12,757 nt of DNA from Pseudobutyrivibrio sp. Its GTDB lineage: Bacteria; Bacillota; Clostridia; Lachnospirales; Lachnospiraceae. The DNA is taken from the NCBI GenBank assembly GCA_017557715.1, contig JAFYYE010000260.1, forward strand, positions 1-12,757, read 5' to 3'. Below the pieces are notes generated by a model. It made no database searches, was not told the origin of the DNA, and was given only the letters and a program-made list of their open reading frames with translations. The translations under genes and the position numbers were made by a program. Position 1 is the stretch's first letter; each line of letters opens with the position of its first letter. Positions 1-6,115 of this stretch are shown one piece after another.

Positions 1-231
1 GGCTATGATGTGGTGGATTTTGAAAAGATGTTTGAAAGAAAGCCAGTGGAATGGATAACCACAGCAGGTGTTGATGGTTTGATTGAGCCAATTGAACACA
101 GACTTGATTTTGCGATTCCAGAGGAAGATTTTGAGAATTTCAAAAATTGGTACCTTGCATTCTCTGAAAAGCGTGAACTTCTGGGGCATACAAATCATCT
201 CCTTTACATTTGTAAAAAAATAGTGGAGTGA
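1..231 (+). CDS. C-terminal part of a class I SAM-dependent methyltransferase (5' end outside window)
   Basis: The reading frame is open from base 1 and ends at TGA 229-231, so only the last 76 residues are visible. The visible part includes KMFERKPVEWITTAG, DGLIEP, EDFENFKNWYL and the terminal HTNHLLYICKK. This pattern resembles the C-terminal region of class I SAM-dependent methyltransferases of Clostridia, which end in a final beta strand of the type HLLYIC(R/K)K. The SAM-binding glycine motif would lie upstream of the window and cannot be checked. GTG at 10 is an internal valine codon rather than a start, because the frame continues to the left edge. The substrate is unknown. The stop lies only a few bases before the MetE-like remnant. 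The assignment rests on recognition of the C-terminal pattern alone. Confidence 0.6.
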   Translation, partial: GYDVVDFEKMFERKPVEWITTAGVDGLIEPIEHRLDFAIPEEDFENFKNWYLAFSEKRELLGHTNHLLYICKKIVE

Positions 232-238
232 TTTTGTT

Positions 239-460
239 GTGCTTGGCCTTATCACTACTAAATCACCTAAGCTTGAAGATAAGGAACAGGTAATTAAGAG
301 AATCAATCAGGCTGCCAAGTATGTCCCATTAGACAGACTCTACCTAAGCCCACAGTGCGGATTTGCTTCATGTGAGATTGGAAATAAGCTTACAGAAGAA
401 GAACAGTGGGCTAAGCTCAAGCTGGTCAAAGAAATAGATGAAGAAGTTTGGGGTGAATAA
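239..460 (+). pseudogene. Truncated C-terminal remnant of a MetE-like methionine synthase (cobalamin-independent)
   Basis: This 73-codon frame encodes only the end of the C-terminal barrel of the short MetE-like family (COG0620 type). It shows LGLITTKSPKLEDKE, YVPLDRLYLSPQCGFAS and EEEQWAKLKLV. Cys40 in SPQCGFAS corresponds to the last zinc-ligand cysteine of the family. The other zinc ligands and the whole N-terminal part (full proteins of this type are roughly 370 aa) are missing. Homology appears to begin near base 233, and the frame is closed by TAG at 221-223, so it cannot be joined to an upstream part. GTG at 239 with GGAG at 225-228 is the only possible start; it may not be translated. 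The last 45 family residues match the minus-strand gene at the right edge at about 42 of 45 positions. The most likely reading is a pseudogene left by deletion or rearrangement. Confidence 0.8.
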
Positions 461-539
461 ATGGTATAAAAACAATCTGCATAATGATAATTCTTCTAAA
501 TTATTATAGAATAATTATGATAAATTTAGGAAAGGTTTG

Positions 540-1016
540 ATGACTATGAATTACCTTAAAGATTTAAGAAAAGTAGTGGGTCATGAGATGCTCATGACTG
601 TAGGATGTGGATGTTTATTAGAAAATGAAAAGGGTGAGGTTCTTTTACAAAAGAGAAGTGACAATGGACTTTGGTGTGTGCCAGGTGGTGCACTTGAACT
701 TCAGGAGACTTATGTAGATGCTGTTAAAAGAGAAGTCTTTGAGGAAGTTGGCATAAAGCTTCTTGACCCAGAGTTGTTTGGATTATATTCAGGTGAGGAT
801 CGAGTGATTCATTATCCTAATGGAGATATCGTGTATTCTCTTGCTGTTATCTTTAAAGCTACTGCTTATGAAGGAACTATCTCAGATGAAGATTCTGAAG
901 TTTTAGAGCATAGATTCTTTGCCAAAGATGAGATTCCTAAGGATAAGCTTTTTGCACCCGACGCCAGACCAATTTTGGATTGGGCAAATGGTGGAAATAA
1001 TTGTGTTGTGAAATAA
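540..1016 (+). CDS. Nudix hydrolase
   Basis: This 158-residue cytoplasmic protein has a complete Nudix box at residues 50-72: G50, E56, R64, E65, E68, E69, G71, I72, matching GX5EX7REUXEEXGU. It is preceded by LLQKRSDNGLWCVPGG, the usual entry into the Nudix loop. The family hydrolyses nucleoside diphosphates linked to another group, with Mg2+ held by the glutamates of the box. The substrate cannot be read from the sequence. ATG 540 is chosen because AGGA at 528-531 lies 8 bases upstream; TTG at 537 is too close to the AGGAAAGG run, and ATG 546 is possible but farther. A stem-loop terminator follows at once, so the gene is probably monocistronic. The -10-like sequences at 507-512 and 516-521 have no convincing -35. 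Confidence 0.92.
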   Translation: MTMNYLKDLRKVVGHEMLMTVGCGCLLENEKGEVLLQKRSDNGLWCVPGGALELQETYVDAVKREVFEEVGIKLLDPELFGLYSGEDRVIHYPNGDIVYSLAVIFKATAYEGTISDEDSEVLEHRFFAKDEIPKDKLFAPDARPILDWANGGNNCVVK

Positions 1017-1035
1017 AATGAATATGTGATGTTTT

Positions 1036-1078
1036 AAAGTCCCATCAAGCAATTAATAGCCTGATGGGACTTTTATTA
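1036..1078 (+). terminator. Rho-independent terminator of the Nudix gene
   Basis: A 12-bp perfect stem, AAAGTCCCATCA at 1036-1047 with TGATGGGACTTT at 1062-1073, has a 14-base loop and runs into TTTTATTATA. It starts 20 bases after the Nudix stop codon. Confidence 0.9.
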
Positions 1079-1121
1079 TATATGATTTGCGTGAAAAGAT
1101 TGTCAAATATATATGTAAATA

Positions 1122-1150
1122 TTGATTAAAATATTAATGGATATTATAAT
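1122..1150 (+). promoter_or_regulatory. Probable sigma-A promoter of the antitoxin-like gene
   Basis: TTGATT (1122-1127) and a perfect TATAAT (1145-1150) are separated by 17 bases, 26 bases ahead of the ATG at 1176. The direct repeat ATGTAAATAT occurs at 1113-1122 and again at 1149-1158, bracketing the promoter. Such a repeat would suit autoregulation of the kind known in Phd/YefM antitoxins, but the region is so AT-rich that chance is possible. Confidence 0.65.
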
Positions 1151-1175
1151 GTAAATATATTGTAGGAGGTGTCAT

Positions 1176-1526
1176 ATGAGTGTAGCATTTGCAGAGTTTA
1201 CAGAGCAATTGGTTCCAATTTCAGATTTTAGTCAGGGCAAGGCAGGAAAGATTTTTTCTGATGTTGCTAAAAATAATAAAGAATATATTGTTCTTAAAAA
1301 TAATCAGCCTACAGCTGTTGTGATTTCAGTAGAGGAGTATCGAAAAACACAGAGCAGAATAGCAGCATTGGAAAGATATTTCTCTGTCTTTGAAGAGTAT
1401 TATCTCAAAAAGCTTGCTGAAGAAAGAAATAATAATAAGACTTCTTCATTTGAAGATTTTGTCAAAGAGGAAGGATTTTCTATGGAAGACATAGAAAAAA
1501 TAATGGATGATGTGGAGTTTGAGTAG
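1176..1526 (+). CDS. Phd/YefM-family antitoxin-like protein without a recognisable toxin
   Basis: The N-terminal half of this 116-aa protein reads VPISDFSQGKAGKIFSDVAKNNKEYIVLKNNQPTAVVISVEEY in sequence order (residues 13-55). This is the Phd/YefM fold: a short strand ending in the start of helix 1, then the strand-turn-strand region ending in AVVISVEEY. In this family the N-terminal domain binds DNA and the flexible C-terminus blocks a partner toxin. The C-terminal part from residue 60 is helical and acidic, ending in EDIEKIMDDVEFE. It is somewhat longer than the usual 80-95 aa. AGGAGG at 1164-1169 supports the ATG at 1176. No RelE, Doc or YoeB-like toxin lies downstream; the next gene, 49 bases on, is a U32-like protein. 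It may be an orphan antitoxin or a DNA-binding regulator of the neighbour. Confidence 0.8.
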   Translation: MSVAFAEFTEQLVPISDFSQGKAGKIFSDVAKNNKEYIVLKNNQPTAVVISVEEYRKTQSRIAALERYFSVFEEYYLKKLAEERNNNKTSSFEDFVKEEGFSMEDIEKIMDDVEFE

Positions 1527-1575
1527 TGGATATATTTGATAAATTTAATATATAGACAGTATTAGGATAAAAAAT

Positions 1576-2469
1576 ATGAAAGCTTACTATCATCTTCCAG
1601 GTTTATTTGAGTTTTATGAATTATATAAAGTGTTTCTGCCACTGTATCGTCACCACAGGGAGTGGTTTTATGATTGGTGTGAAATAGGTTCGATTTATGG
1701 AGCGCCTGCGGATTGTATCTGGGGTGGCGGTCGTGTTGGATTTGGAGATGAGTCGCCTGAGAGTGTAGCGGATTTGATGAAGGAATATGGCATTTCTGCC
1801 CGTCTCACTTTCAGCAATTCACTACTAAGGGAGGAGCATCTCTCTGACAAAAGATGTAATTACTTGTGCGAGCTATTTTTTAATGACACTAATGTGGATA
1901 ATGGAATAATTGTTCACTCGGACTTGTTATTAAATTATTTAAAAGAGCACTATCCAAATTATTATTTTGTATCTTCCACCACCAAGGTCATGACAGATTT
2001 TGGTGAGTTTGAAAAAGAACTAGACCATGAAGATTACCGTTTTGTGGTTCCCGATTTCAGACTGAACAAGGAATTTGAAAAGCTTAATGCACTAACAGCA
2101 CAGCAAAAAGAAAAAGTAGAATTCCTATGTAACGAGTGTTGCTGGTATGATTGCTACGATAGAAAGCGCTGCTATGAAAACGTCAGCAGAAAGAATCTGG
2201 GAGAGGATTGCCCTGACCATGAATGTGTATCGCCTAATGCAAGTATAGGCTACAGATTTTCAGAGGCAATGAAGAATCCAGGTTTTATTGGACGGGATGA
2301 CATTCAAAAGATTTACATGCCTAACGGATTTACGAATTTCAAAATTGAAGGACGAAGTCTTGGAAGTGCAATTATCCTAGAATTTCTTCTTTACTATATG
2401 ACAAAGCCAAAGTATCAGCTTAAGGTTCGCGAGGAAATATATCTGGATAGTATGTTGGATTTATTTTAA
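1576..2469 (+). CDS. Divergent U32-peptidase-like protein with a cysteine cluster (possible Fe-S protein)
   Basis: This 297-aa protein has no confident functional name. Two features suggest distant membership of the U32 'peptidase' superfamily (YhbU, UbiU/UbiV, TrhP, RlhA type). The first is FTNFKIEGR at residues 252-260, followed by a helix, like the SLKIEGRMK hallmark of U32 proteins. The second is a cysteine-rich middle with C185, C188, C189, C193, C199, C212 and C217, which could bind an iron-sulfur cluster as four cysteines do in UbiU/UbiV. GIIVHSDLLLNYL (110-122) and YRFVVPDFRLNKEFE (154-168) look like barrel strands. ATG 1576 has AGGA at 1564-1567, 8 bases upstream. There is no signal peptide or membrane segment. 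It probably shares a transcript with the antitoxin-like gene and ends at a strong terminator. A hydroxylase-like RNA- or cofactor-modifying role is only a guess by family. Confidence 0.6.
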   Translation: MKAYYHLPGLFEFYELYKVFLPLYRHHREWFYDWCEIGSIYGAPADCIWGGGRVGFGDESPESVADLMKEYGISARLTFSNSLLREEHLSDKRCNYLCELFFNDTNVDNGIIVHSDLLLNYLKEHYPNYYFVSSTTKVMTDFGEFEKELDHEDYRFVVPDFRLNKEFEKLNALTAQQKEKVEFLCNECCWYDCYDRKRCYENVSRKNLGEDCPDHECVSPNASIGYRFSEAMKNPGFIGRDDIQKIYMPNGFTNFKIEGRSLGSAIILEFLLYYMTKPKYQLKVREEIYLDSMLDLF

Positions 2470-2495
2470 AAGCTTAATGAGAAATAGAATCATTT

Positions 2496-2525
2496 AGAGA
2501 GTTGCATGTGCAACTCTCTTTGTTT
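2496..2525 (+). terminator. Rho-independent terminator after the U32-like gene
   Basis: AGAGAGTTGCA (2496-2506) is complementary to TGCAACTCTCT (2509-2519), giving at least a 9-bp stem with a small loop, followed by TTTGTTT. It lies 27 bases after the stop at 2469 and separates this unit from ldh. Confidence 0.88.
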
Positions 2526-2582
2526 ACCATAAGTTTTAGAATGAAGATGTAAATTGAAAGAAGAAATTTAGGAGGTACAATC

Positions 2583-3530
2583 ATGAGTAAGTTAAATGAA
2601 AGAAAAGTAGCTGTTGTTGGTTGTGGTTTTGTTGGTTCAGCATCAGCCTTTGCACTGATGGAGAGTGGATTATTCTCTGAGATGGTTCTTATTGATGTGA
2701 ATAAGGATAAGGCAGAGGGCGAAGCGCTCGACATCAGTCATGGTTTGCCTTTTGCAAAGCCAATGTCGATTTACGCAGGTGATTATAAAGACGCAGGTGA
2801 TGCAGCAGTTGTAGTTGTTACCGCTGGTGCAGGACAGAAGCCTGGTGAGACTAGACTTGATCTTGTTAAGAAGAATGTGGGAATCTTCAAATCTATTATT
2901 CCTGAGATTACAAAGTACAATAAGGATGGAATTCTTCTTATTGTTGCAAATCCTGTAGATATTCTTACATCAGTGGCTGCAAAGCTCAGTGGCTTCCCTG
3001 AGAATAGAGTGTTTGGCTCAGGAACAGTTCTTGATACAGCTCGTTTTAAATATCTTTTAGGTGAGCATCTCGATGTAGATAGCCGTTCTGTGCACGCATT
3101 TATTATAGGTGAGCATGGTGACAGTGAGATAGCTGCATGGTCTTCTGCAAATGTATCTGGAATTCCAATTCATGACTTCTGCGAGATGAGAGGACATTTC
3201 GAGCACGAGAAATCAATGAAGAGAATTGCTGAGGATGTTAAGAATAGTGCTTATGGCATTATCGAAAAGAAGGGTGCAACTTATTACGGCATCGCCATGA
3301 GTGTTAGAAGAATCTGCGAGGCAATCATTCGTGATGAAAAGTCAATTCTTCCAATTTCAAGTATTCAGCATGGTGACTTTGGAATTGATGGCGTGGCGCT
3401 TAGTATGCCAGCTATTGTTGGTAGAAATGGTGTGGAAGGTTCTGTTCCAATCAAGCTTAATGCTGATGAGATTGAGGCACTTCAGGCTTCAGGAAATACT
3501 TTGAAGCAGGTTTTGGAAGAAGCGTTCTAA
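2583..3530 (+). CDS. ldh: L-lactate dehydrogenase
   Basis: This 315-aa cytoplasmic enzyme reduces pyruvate to L-lactate with NADH and so regenerates NAD+ in fermentation. The NAD-binding motif is GCGFVGS (residues 13-19) with D38 at the end of strand 2. Gln85 in GAGQKPGETR marks lactate rather than malate dehydrogenase, since malate enzymes carry Arg there. R91 is the mobile-loop arginine, D151 and R154 pair with the catalytic H178 in GEHGDSE. The length is normal. In the fructose-1,6-bisphosphate site known from Bacillus enzymes, the histidine is present (H171 in VHA) but the arginine is replaced by K156 (ARFKYLL), so allosteric control may be altered. AGGAGG at 2570-2575 sits 7 bases before ATG. 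TAGAAT at 2537-2542 could be a -10 box, but no matching -35 is visible. An elaborate hairpin follows before eno. Confidence 0.96.
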   Translation: MSKLNERKVAVVGCGFVGSASAFALMESGLFSEMVLIDVNKDKAEGEALDISHGLPFAKPMSIYAGDYKDAGDAAVVVVTAGAGQKPGETRLDLVKKNVGIFKSIIPEITKYNKDGILLIVANPVDILTSVAAKLSGFPENRVFGSGTVLDTARFKYLLGEHLDVDSRSVHAFIIGEHGDSEIAAWSSANVSGIPIHDFCEMRGHFEHEKSMKRIAEDVKNSAYGIIEKKGATYYGIAMSVRRICEAIIRDEKSILPISSIQHGDFGIDGVALSMPAIVGRNGVEGSVPIKLNADEIEALQASGNTLKQVLEEAF

Positions 3531-3576
3531 TCGATAAAAATAATCAATAAAATAACGATAGATTTCTTGAGTAATC

Positions 3577-3653
3577 AAAGGAGTTCTGCTATTCTACTTT
3601 TGGTTAGATAATTCTAACCGATGTGTAAATCATTGCAGAGCTCCTTTTCGTTT
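3577..3653 (+). terminator. Branched stem-loop, probable ldh terminator
   Basis: AAAGGAGTTCTGC (3577-3589) pairs with GCAGAGCTCCTTT (3635-3647) over 13 positions, including one G-U pair. The loop contains a second hairpin, GGTTAG (3602-3607) with CTAACC (3614-3619). The outer stem is followed by TTCGTTTAT. The right arm can instead pair with a second copy of the left-arm sequence downstream at 3673-3684. Confidence 0.7.
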
Positions 3654-3684
3654 ATAAGAGTTGCTACCTCTTGAAAAGGAGTTC
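3638..3684 (+). promoter_or_regulatory. Alternative stem competing with the ldh terminator, upstream of eno
   Basis: GAGCTCCTTTTC (3638-3649) is complementary to GAAAAGGAGTTC (3673-3684) over 12 positions with one G-U pair. Directly inside lies AAGAG (3656-3660) with CTCTT (3668-3672), which stacks on the outer stem and leaves a 6-base bulge. The left arm is the same segment that closes the ldh terminator, so only one of the two stems can form. TTTTT at 3692-3696 and the eno ribosome binding site (AAAGGA, 3698-3703) follow. The pairing is visible; any regulatory role is inferred. Confidence 0.5.
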
Positions 3685-3713
3685 GCAAAACTTTTTGAAA
3701 GGATGGTTTTTAT

Positions 3714-5009
3714 ATGGATTATTTAGAAATTGAAAAGGTTGTTGGTAGAGAGATTCTGGATTCAAGAGGAAATCCTACTGTAGAATGTGAGGTTACTCTT
3801 GTAGATGGAACAGTGGGACGTGGAATGGCTCCATCGGGTGCATCGACAGGAGAGTTCGAAGCACTTGAACTTAGAGATGGAGATAAGAATAGATATTTAG
3901 GTAAAGGCGTACTTAAGGCAGTTGAGAATATCAATGGGCCAATAGCAGATGCAATTTGTGGTATGGATGCGTCTGATATCTATGCTATTGATGCAGCAAT
4001 GATTAAGGCTGATGGCACAAAGGATAAATCTAAGTTTGGTGCTAATGCAATTCTCGCGACCTCCATTGCTTGCTGTAGAGCAGCTGCAACAGCTCTTGAT
4101 ATTCCTCTTTATAGATTTTTAGGTGGAATTAATGGAAACAGACTTCCGGTCCCAATGATGAACATTGTTAATGGTGGATGCCATGCTCTTTCATCAGGAC
4201 TTGATGTTCAGGAATTTATGATTATGCCAGTTGGAGCAACTTCATTTAGAGAGGCACTTAGATGGTGCGCAGAAGTTTTCCATGCACTTGCGGCAATTCT
4301 TAAGGACAGAGGACTTGCTACATCAGTAGGAGATGAGGGTGGATTTGCTCCAGCACTTAAGTCTGATGAGGAGGCTATTGAGACAATTCTTGAAGCTGTT
4401 AAGAAGGCAGGCTATGAGCCAGGCAAGGATTTCAGAATCGCTATGGATGCTGCATCTTCTGAGTGGAAGACAGGAAAGGTCGGTGAGTACAAGCTTCCAA
4501 AGGCTGGTACAGTTTACACATCTGAGCAGCTTATTGAGCATTGGAAGAAGCTTGTTGAAAAGTATCCAATTATCTCTATCGAGGATGCTCTTGATGAAGA
4601 GGATTGGGAAGGCTGGAAGAAGCTTACAGCAGAGCTTGGCGATAAGGTGCAGCTTGTAGGTGATGATTTGTTTGTTACAAATACAGAGCGTCTTTCAAAG
4701 GGAATTGCAAATGGATGTGGAAACTCTATTCTTATCAAGCTCAACCAGATTGGTTCTGTTTCAGAGACACTTGAAGCTATCAAGATGGCTCATAAGGCTG
4801 GCTATACAGCAATATCTTCACACCGCTCAGGTGAGACAGAGGATACAACTATTGCGGATCTTGCCGTAGCTCTTAACACATGCCAGATTAAGACTGGTGC
4901 CCCATCAAGAACAGAGCGTGTTGCAAAGTACAATCAGCTTCTTAGAATTGAGGAGCAGCTTGGTGATGCAGCAGTATACCCAGGAATGGGAGCTTTTAAC
5001 ATAAAATAA
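3714..5009 (+). CDS. eno: Enolase (phosphopyruvate hydratase)
   Basis: This 431-aa cytoplasmic glycolytic enzyme interconverts 2-phosphoglycerate and phosphoenolpyruvate with Mg2+. The whole protein aligns by eye with bacterial enolases. It has REILDSRGNPTVE near the N-terminus, the mobile loop SGASTGEFEALELRDGD (41-57), H157, E167 and the catalytic-base partner E208 in GDEGGFAP. The metal ligands are D245, E290 (SIEDALDEEDW) and D317 (LVGDD). K342 in ILIKLNQIGS is the catalytic lysine, and H370-R371-S372 in SSHRSGETED and K393 in QIKTGAPSR bind substrate. The stretch after H157 reads ALSSGL instead of the commoner bacterial ADNNV; this is not an active-site loss. AAAGGA at 3698-3703 supports ATG 3714. 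It lies 183 bases after ldh, separated by the competing stems, and has its own terminator immediately before the next gene. Confidence 0.98.
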   Translation: MDYLEIEKVVGREILDSRGNPTVECEVTLVDGTVGRGMAPSGASTGEFEALELRDGDKNRYLGKGVLKAVENINGPIADAICGMDASDIYAIDAAMIKADGTKDKSKFGANAILATSIACCRAAATALDIPLYRFLGGINGNRLPVPMMNIVNGGCHALSSGLDVQEFMIMPVGATSFREALRWCAEVFHALAAILKDRGLATSVGDEGGFAPALKSDEEAIETILEAVKKAGYEPGKDFRIAMDAASSEWKTGKVGEYKLPKAGTVYTSEQLIEHWKKLVEKYPIISIEDALDEEDWEGWKKLTAELGDKVQLVGDDLFVTNTERLSKGIANGCGNSILIKLNQIGSVSETLEAIKMAHKAGYTAISSHRSGETEDTTIADLAVALNTCQIKTGAPSRTERVAKYNQLLRIEEQLGDAAVYPGMGAFNIK

Positions 5010-5041
5010 ACAATAAATTTTCACATAGAAAGGTTACAATA

Positions 5042-5077
5042 CCCCTATATTGTTGGGAGCAGTATAGGGGGATTTTT
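5042..5077 (+). terminator. Rho-independent terminator of eno, overlapping the leader of the FNT gene
   Basis: CCCCTATATTG (5042-5052) pairs with CAGTATAGGGG (5060-5070) over 11 positions with one G-U pair and a 7-base loop, followed by GATTTTTG. The T-run ends 3 bases before the ATG at 5081. The GGGGGA at 5067-5072, the only plausible Shine-Dalgarno for that ATG, lies mostly within the right arm. Confidence 0.8.
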
Positions 5078-5080
5078 GTT

Positions 5081-5698
5081 ATGGATTATAGGAAAACTAT
5101 TCTAACTTCAGTTCTAGCTGGATTTTCTATTGGATTAGGCGGATTAATTTTTCTATCAGTTGACAATAAGATAGTCGGCTCGGCTCTTTTCAGCATCGGT
5201 TTGTTTTTAGTATTAACAATGCACTTTAGCTTATTTACAGGAAAGGTATGCTATTTGCTGGAAGGAAAGGTGAAAAATAATCTTATAAATATTGTGCTGA
5301 TTTGGTGCGGAAATTTTGTCGGTTCTCTTATTCTTTCAATTATTATTAAGAACACGCGACAGGGAGAAGGAATAATCGAAAAGGCAAATGCATTATGTCA
5401 GATTAAGAATCAAGACTCATTTATTAGCCTATTTTTACTGGGAATTATTTGTAATATTTTTATTTTCATAGGAGTAGATGAGTATAAGAAGAATGAGCAT
5501 GTTTTAGGAAAATATTTAGCAATCATTCTTTCAGTTATGGGATTTATTCTTGTGGGTTCGGAGCACTGTGTAGCGGATATGTTTTACTTTAATATGGCTG
5601 GAAGTTATTCAGCTGACATGTTTATACGACTTTTAGTAATCACTGCGGGCAATAGTGTAGGAGGTATCATTTCAAACTATTTTGTTAGTAAATGTTAA
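5081..5698 (+). CDS. Short formate/nitrite transporter (FNT) family channel
   Basis: This 205-aa polytopic membrane protein has about six hydrophobic segments (roughly 8-28, 31-56, 68-89, 112-131, 143-165, 180-202). FNT hallmarks are AGFSIGLGG (13-21), LFTGK with T53 in the pore loop, the GSEHCVADMF segment with H162 matching the central pore histidine of FocA, and GNSVGG (190-195) in the last helix. FNT proteins are pentameric channels for formate, nitrite, hydrosulfide or lactate. At 205 aa it is clearly shorter than the usual 260-285 aa, and the acidic residue commonly preceding LFTG is S50. The ion is not identifiable; enolase and lactate dehydrogenase next door favour formate or lactate release (inference). 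The only Shine-Dalgarno (GGGGGA, 5067-5072, 8 bases before ATG) is inside the eno terminator stem. A TACAAT at 5035-5040 could be a -10 box, without a clear -35. Confidence 0.82.
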   Translation: MDYRKTILTSVLAGFSIGLGGLIFLSVDNKIVGSALFSIGLFLVLTMHFSLFTGKVCYLLEGKVKNNLINIVLIWCGNFVGSLILSIIIKNTRQGEGIIEKANALCQIKNQDSFISLFLLGIICNIFIFIGVDEYKKNEHVLGKYLAIILSVMGFILVGSEHCVADMFYFNMAGSYSADMFIRLLVITAGNSVGGIISNYFVSKC

Positions 5699-5750
5699 TC
5701 TGATAGAGAATTATGATGATACTGGATGCAGAACTTGAATAGAAAAATTT

Positions 5751-5787
5751 ACCCCAAGGTTTAACAATCAAACCTTGGGGTGTATTT
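5751..5787. terminator. Bidirectional terminator between FNT gene and the minus-strand pair
   Basis: ACCCCAAGGTTT (5751-5762) and AAACCTTGGGGT (5770-5781) form a perfect 12-bp stem with a 7-base loop. GTATTTTTG follows on the plus strand, and AAAAATTT at 5743-5750 supplies a T-run for the minus strand. It serves the converging genes ending at 5698 and 5794. Confidence 0.92.
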
Positions 5788-5793
5788 TTGAAA

Positions 5794-6102
5794 TTATTTA
5801 CTTGTGATTGCGCGTCTAACTGTTCCCTTTGGATCCTTGATTAAAATATAAACAACCCAAATAACAAGTGCTAATGCGATTACAGATAAACCTAAAAAGC
5901 TATCGTTAATCATGTCTTCAAGTGCTGGGGCAAAATAGTCTGCTCTAAGCTCTGCATATTCAAAAATAGCATCTACGAGCCACATAATTGAAGCACCCCA
6001 GAACATAAACATTAAAACACCAAGCTTCATTTCATCATTCTTGCGGTTGTACCAAATGATTGTTGTGATTACAGCTGCAAATACTGTTAATAATAATGTC
6101 AT
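5794..6102 (-). CDS. Small three-helix membrane protein, second gene of an uncharacterised pair
   Basis: The 102-aa product begins with a hydrophobic helix (1-17), has a second at about 27-48 (LGVLMFMFWGASIMWLVDAIFEY, with Trp, Asp44 and Glu in or near the membrane) and a third at about 68-90. It ends in a basic tail, DPKGTVRRAITSK. No enzyme motif is recognised. From memory of Lachnospiraceae and other Clostridia, similar small proteins with GASxMWLVDAxFEYAEL occur next to a partner like the upstream gene, but their function is unknown to me. The ribosome binding site AGGAGGAG (6110-6117 on this strand) overlaps the stop codon of the upstream gene and sits 7 bases before ATG, so the two are translationally coupled. 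The gene ends 13 bases from the shared bidirectional terminator. Confidence 0.85.
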   Translation of the reverse strand: MTLLLTVFAAVITTIIWYNRKNDEMKLGVLMFMFWGASIMWLVDAIFEYAELRADYFAPALEDMINDSFLGLSVIALALVIWVVYILIKDPKGTVRRAITSK

Positions 6103-6115
6103 AGTAAAACTCCTC

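Noticed and set aside
10..12. GTG at 10 as a start codon for the first gene
   Set aside because: The same frame is open to base 1 and the protein pattern continues upstream, so it is an internal codon.
499..516. AATTATT/AATAATT hairpin upstream of the Nudix gene
   Set aside because: Only seven A-T pairs in an AT-rich leader and no T-run; probably chance.
2474..2734. Minus-strand open frame across the ldh start
   Set aside because: Serine/proline-rich shadow of ldh with no homology pattern; it also covers the upstream terminator.
4333..4659. Alternative-frame plus-strand open frames inside eno
   Set aside because: They overlap a fully conserved enolase and have no family features of their own.
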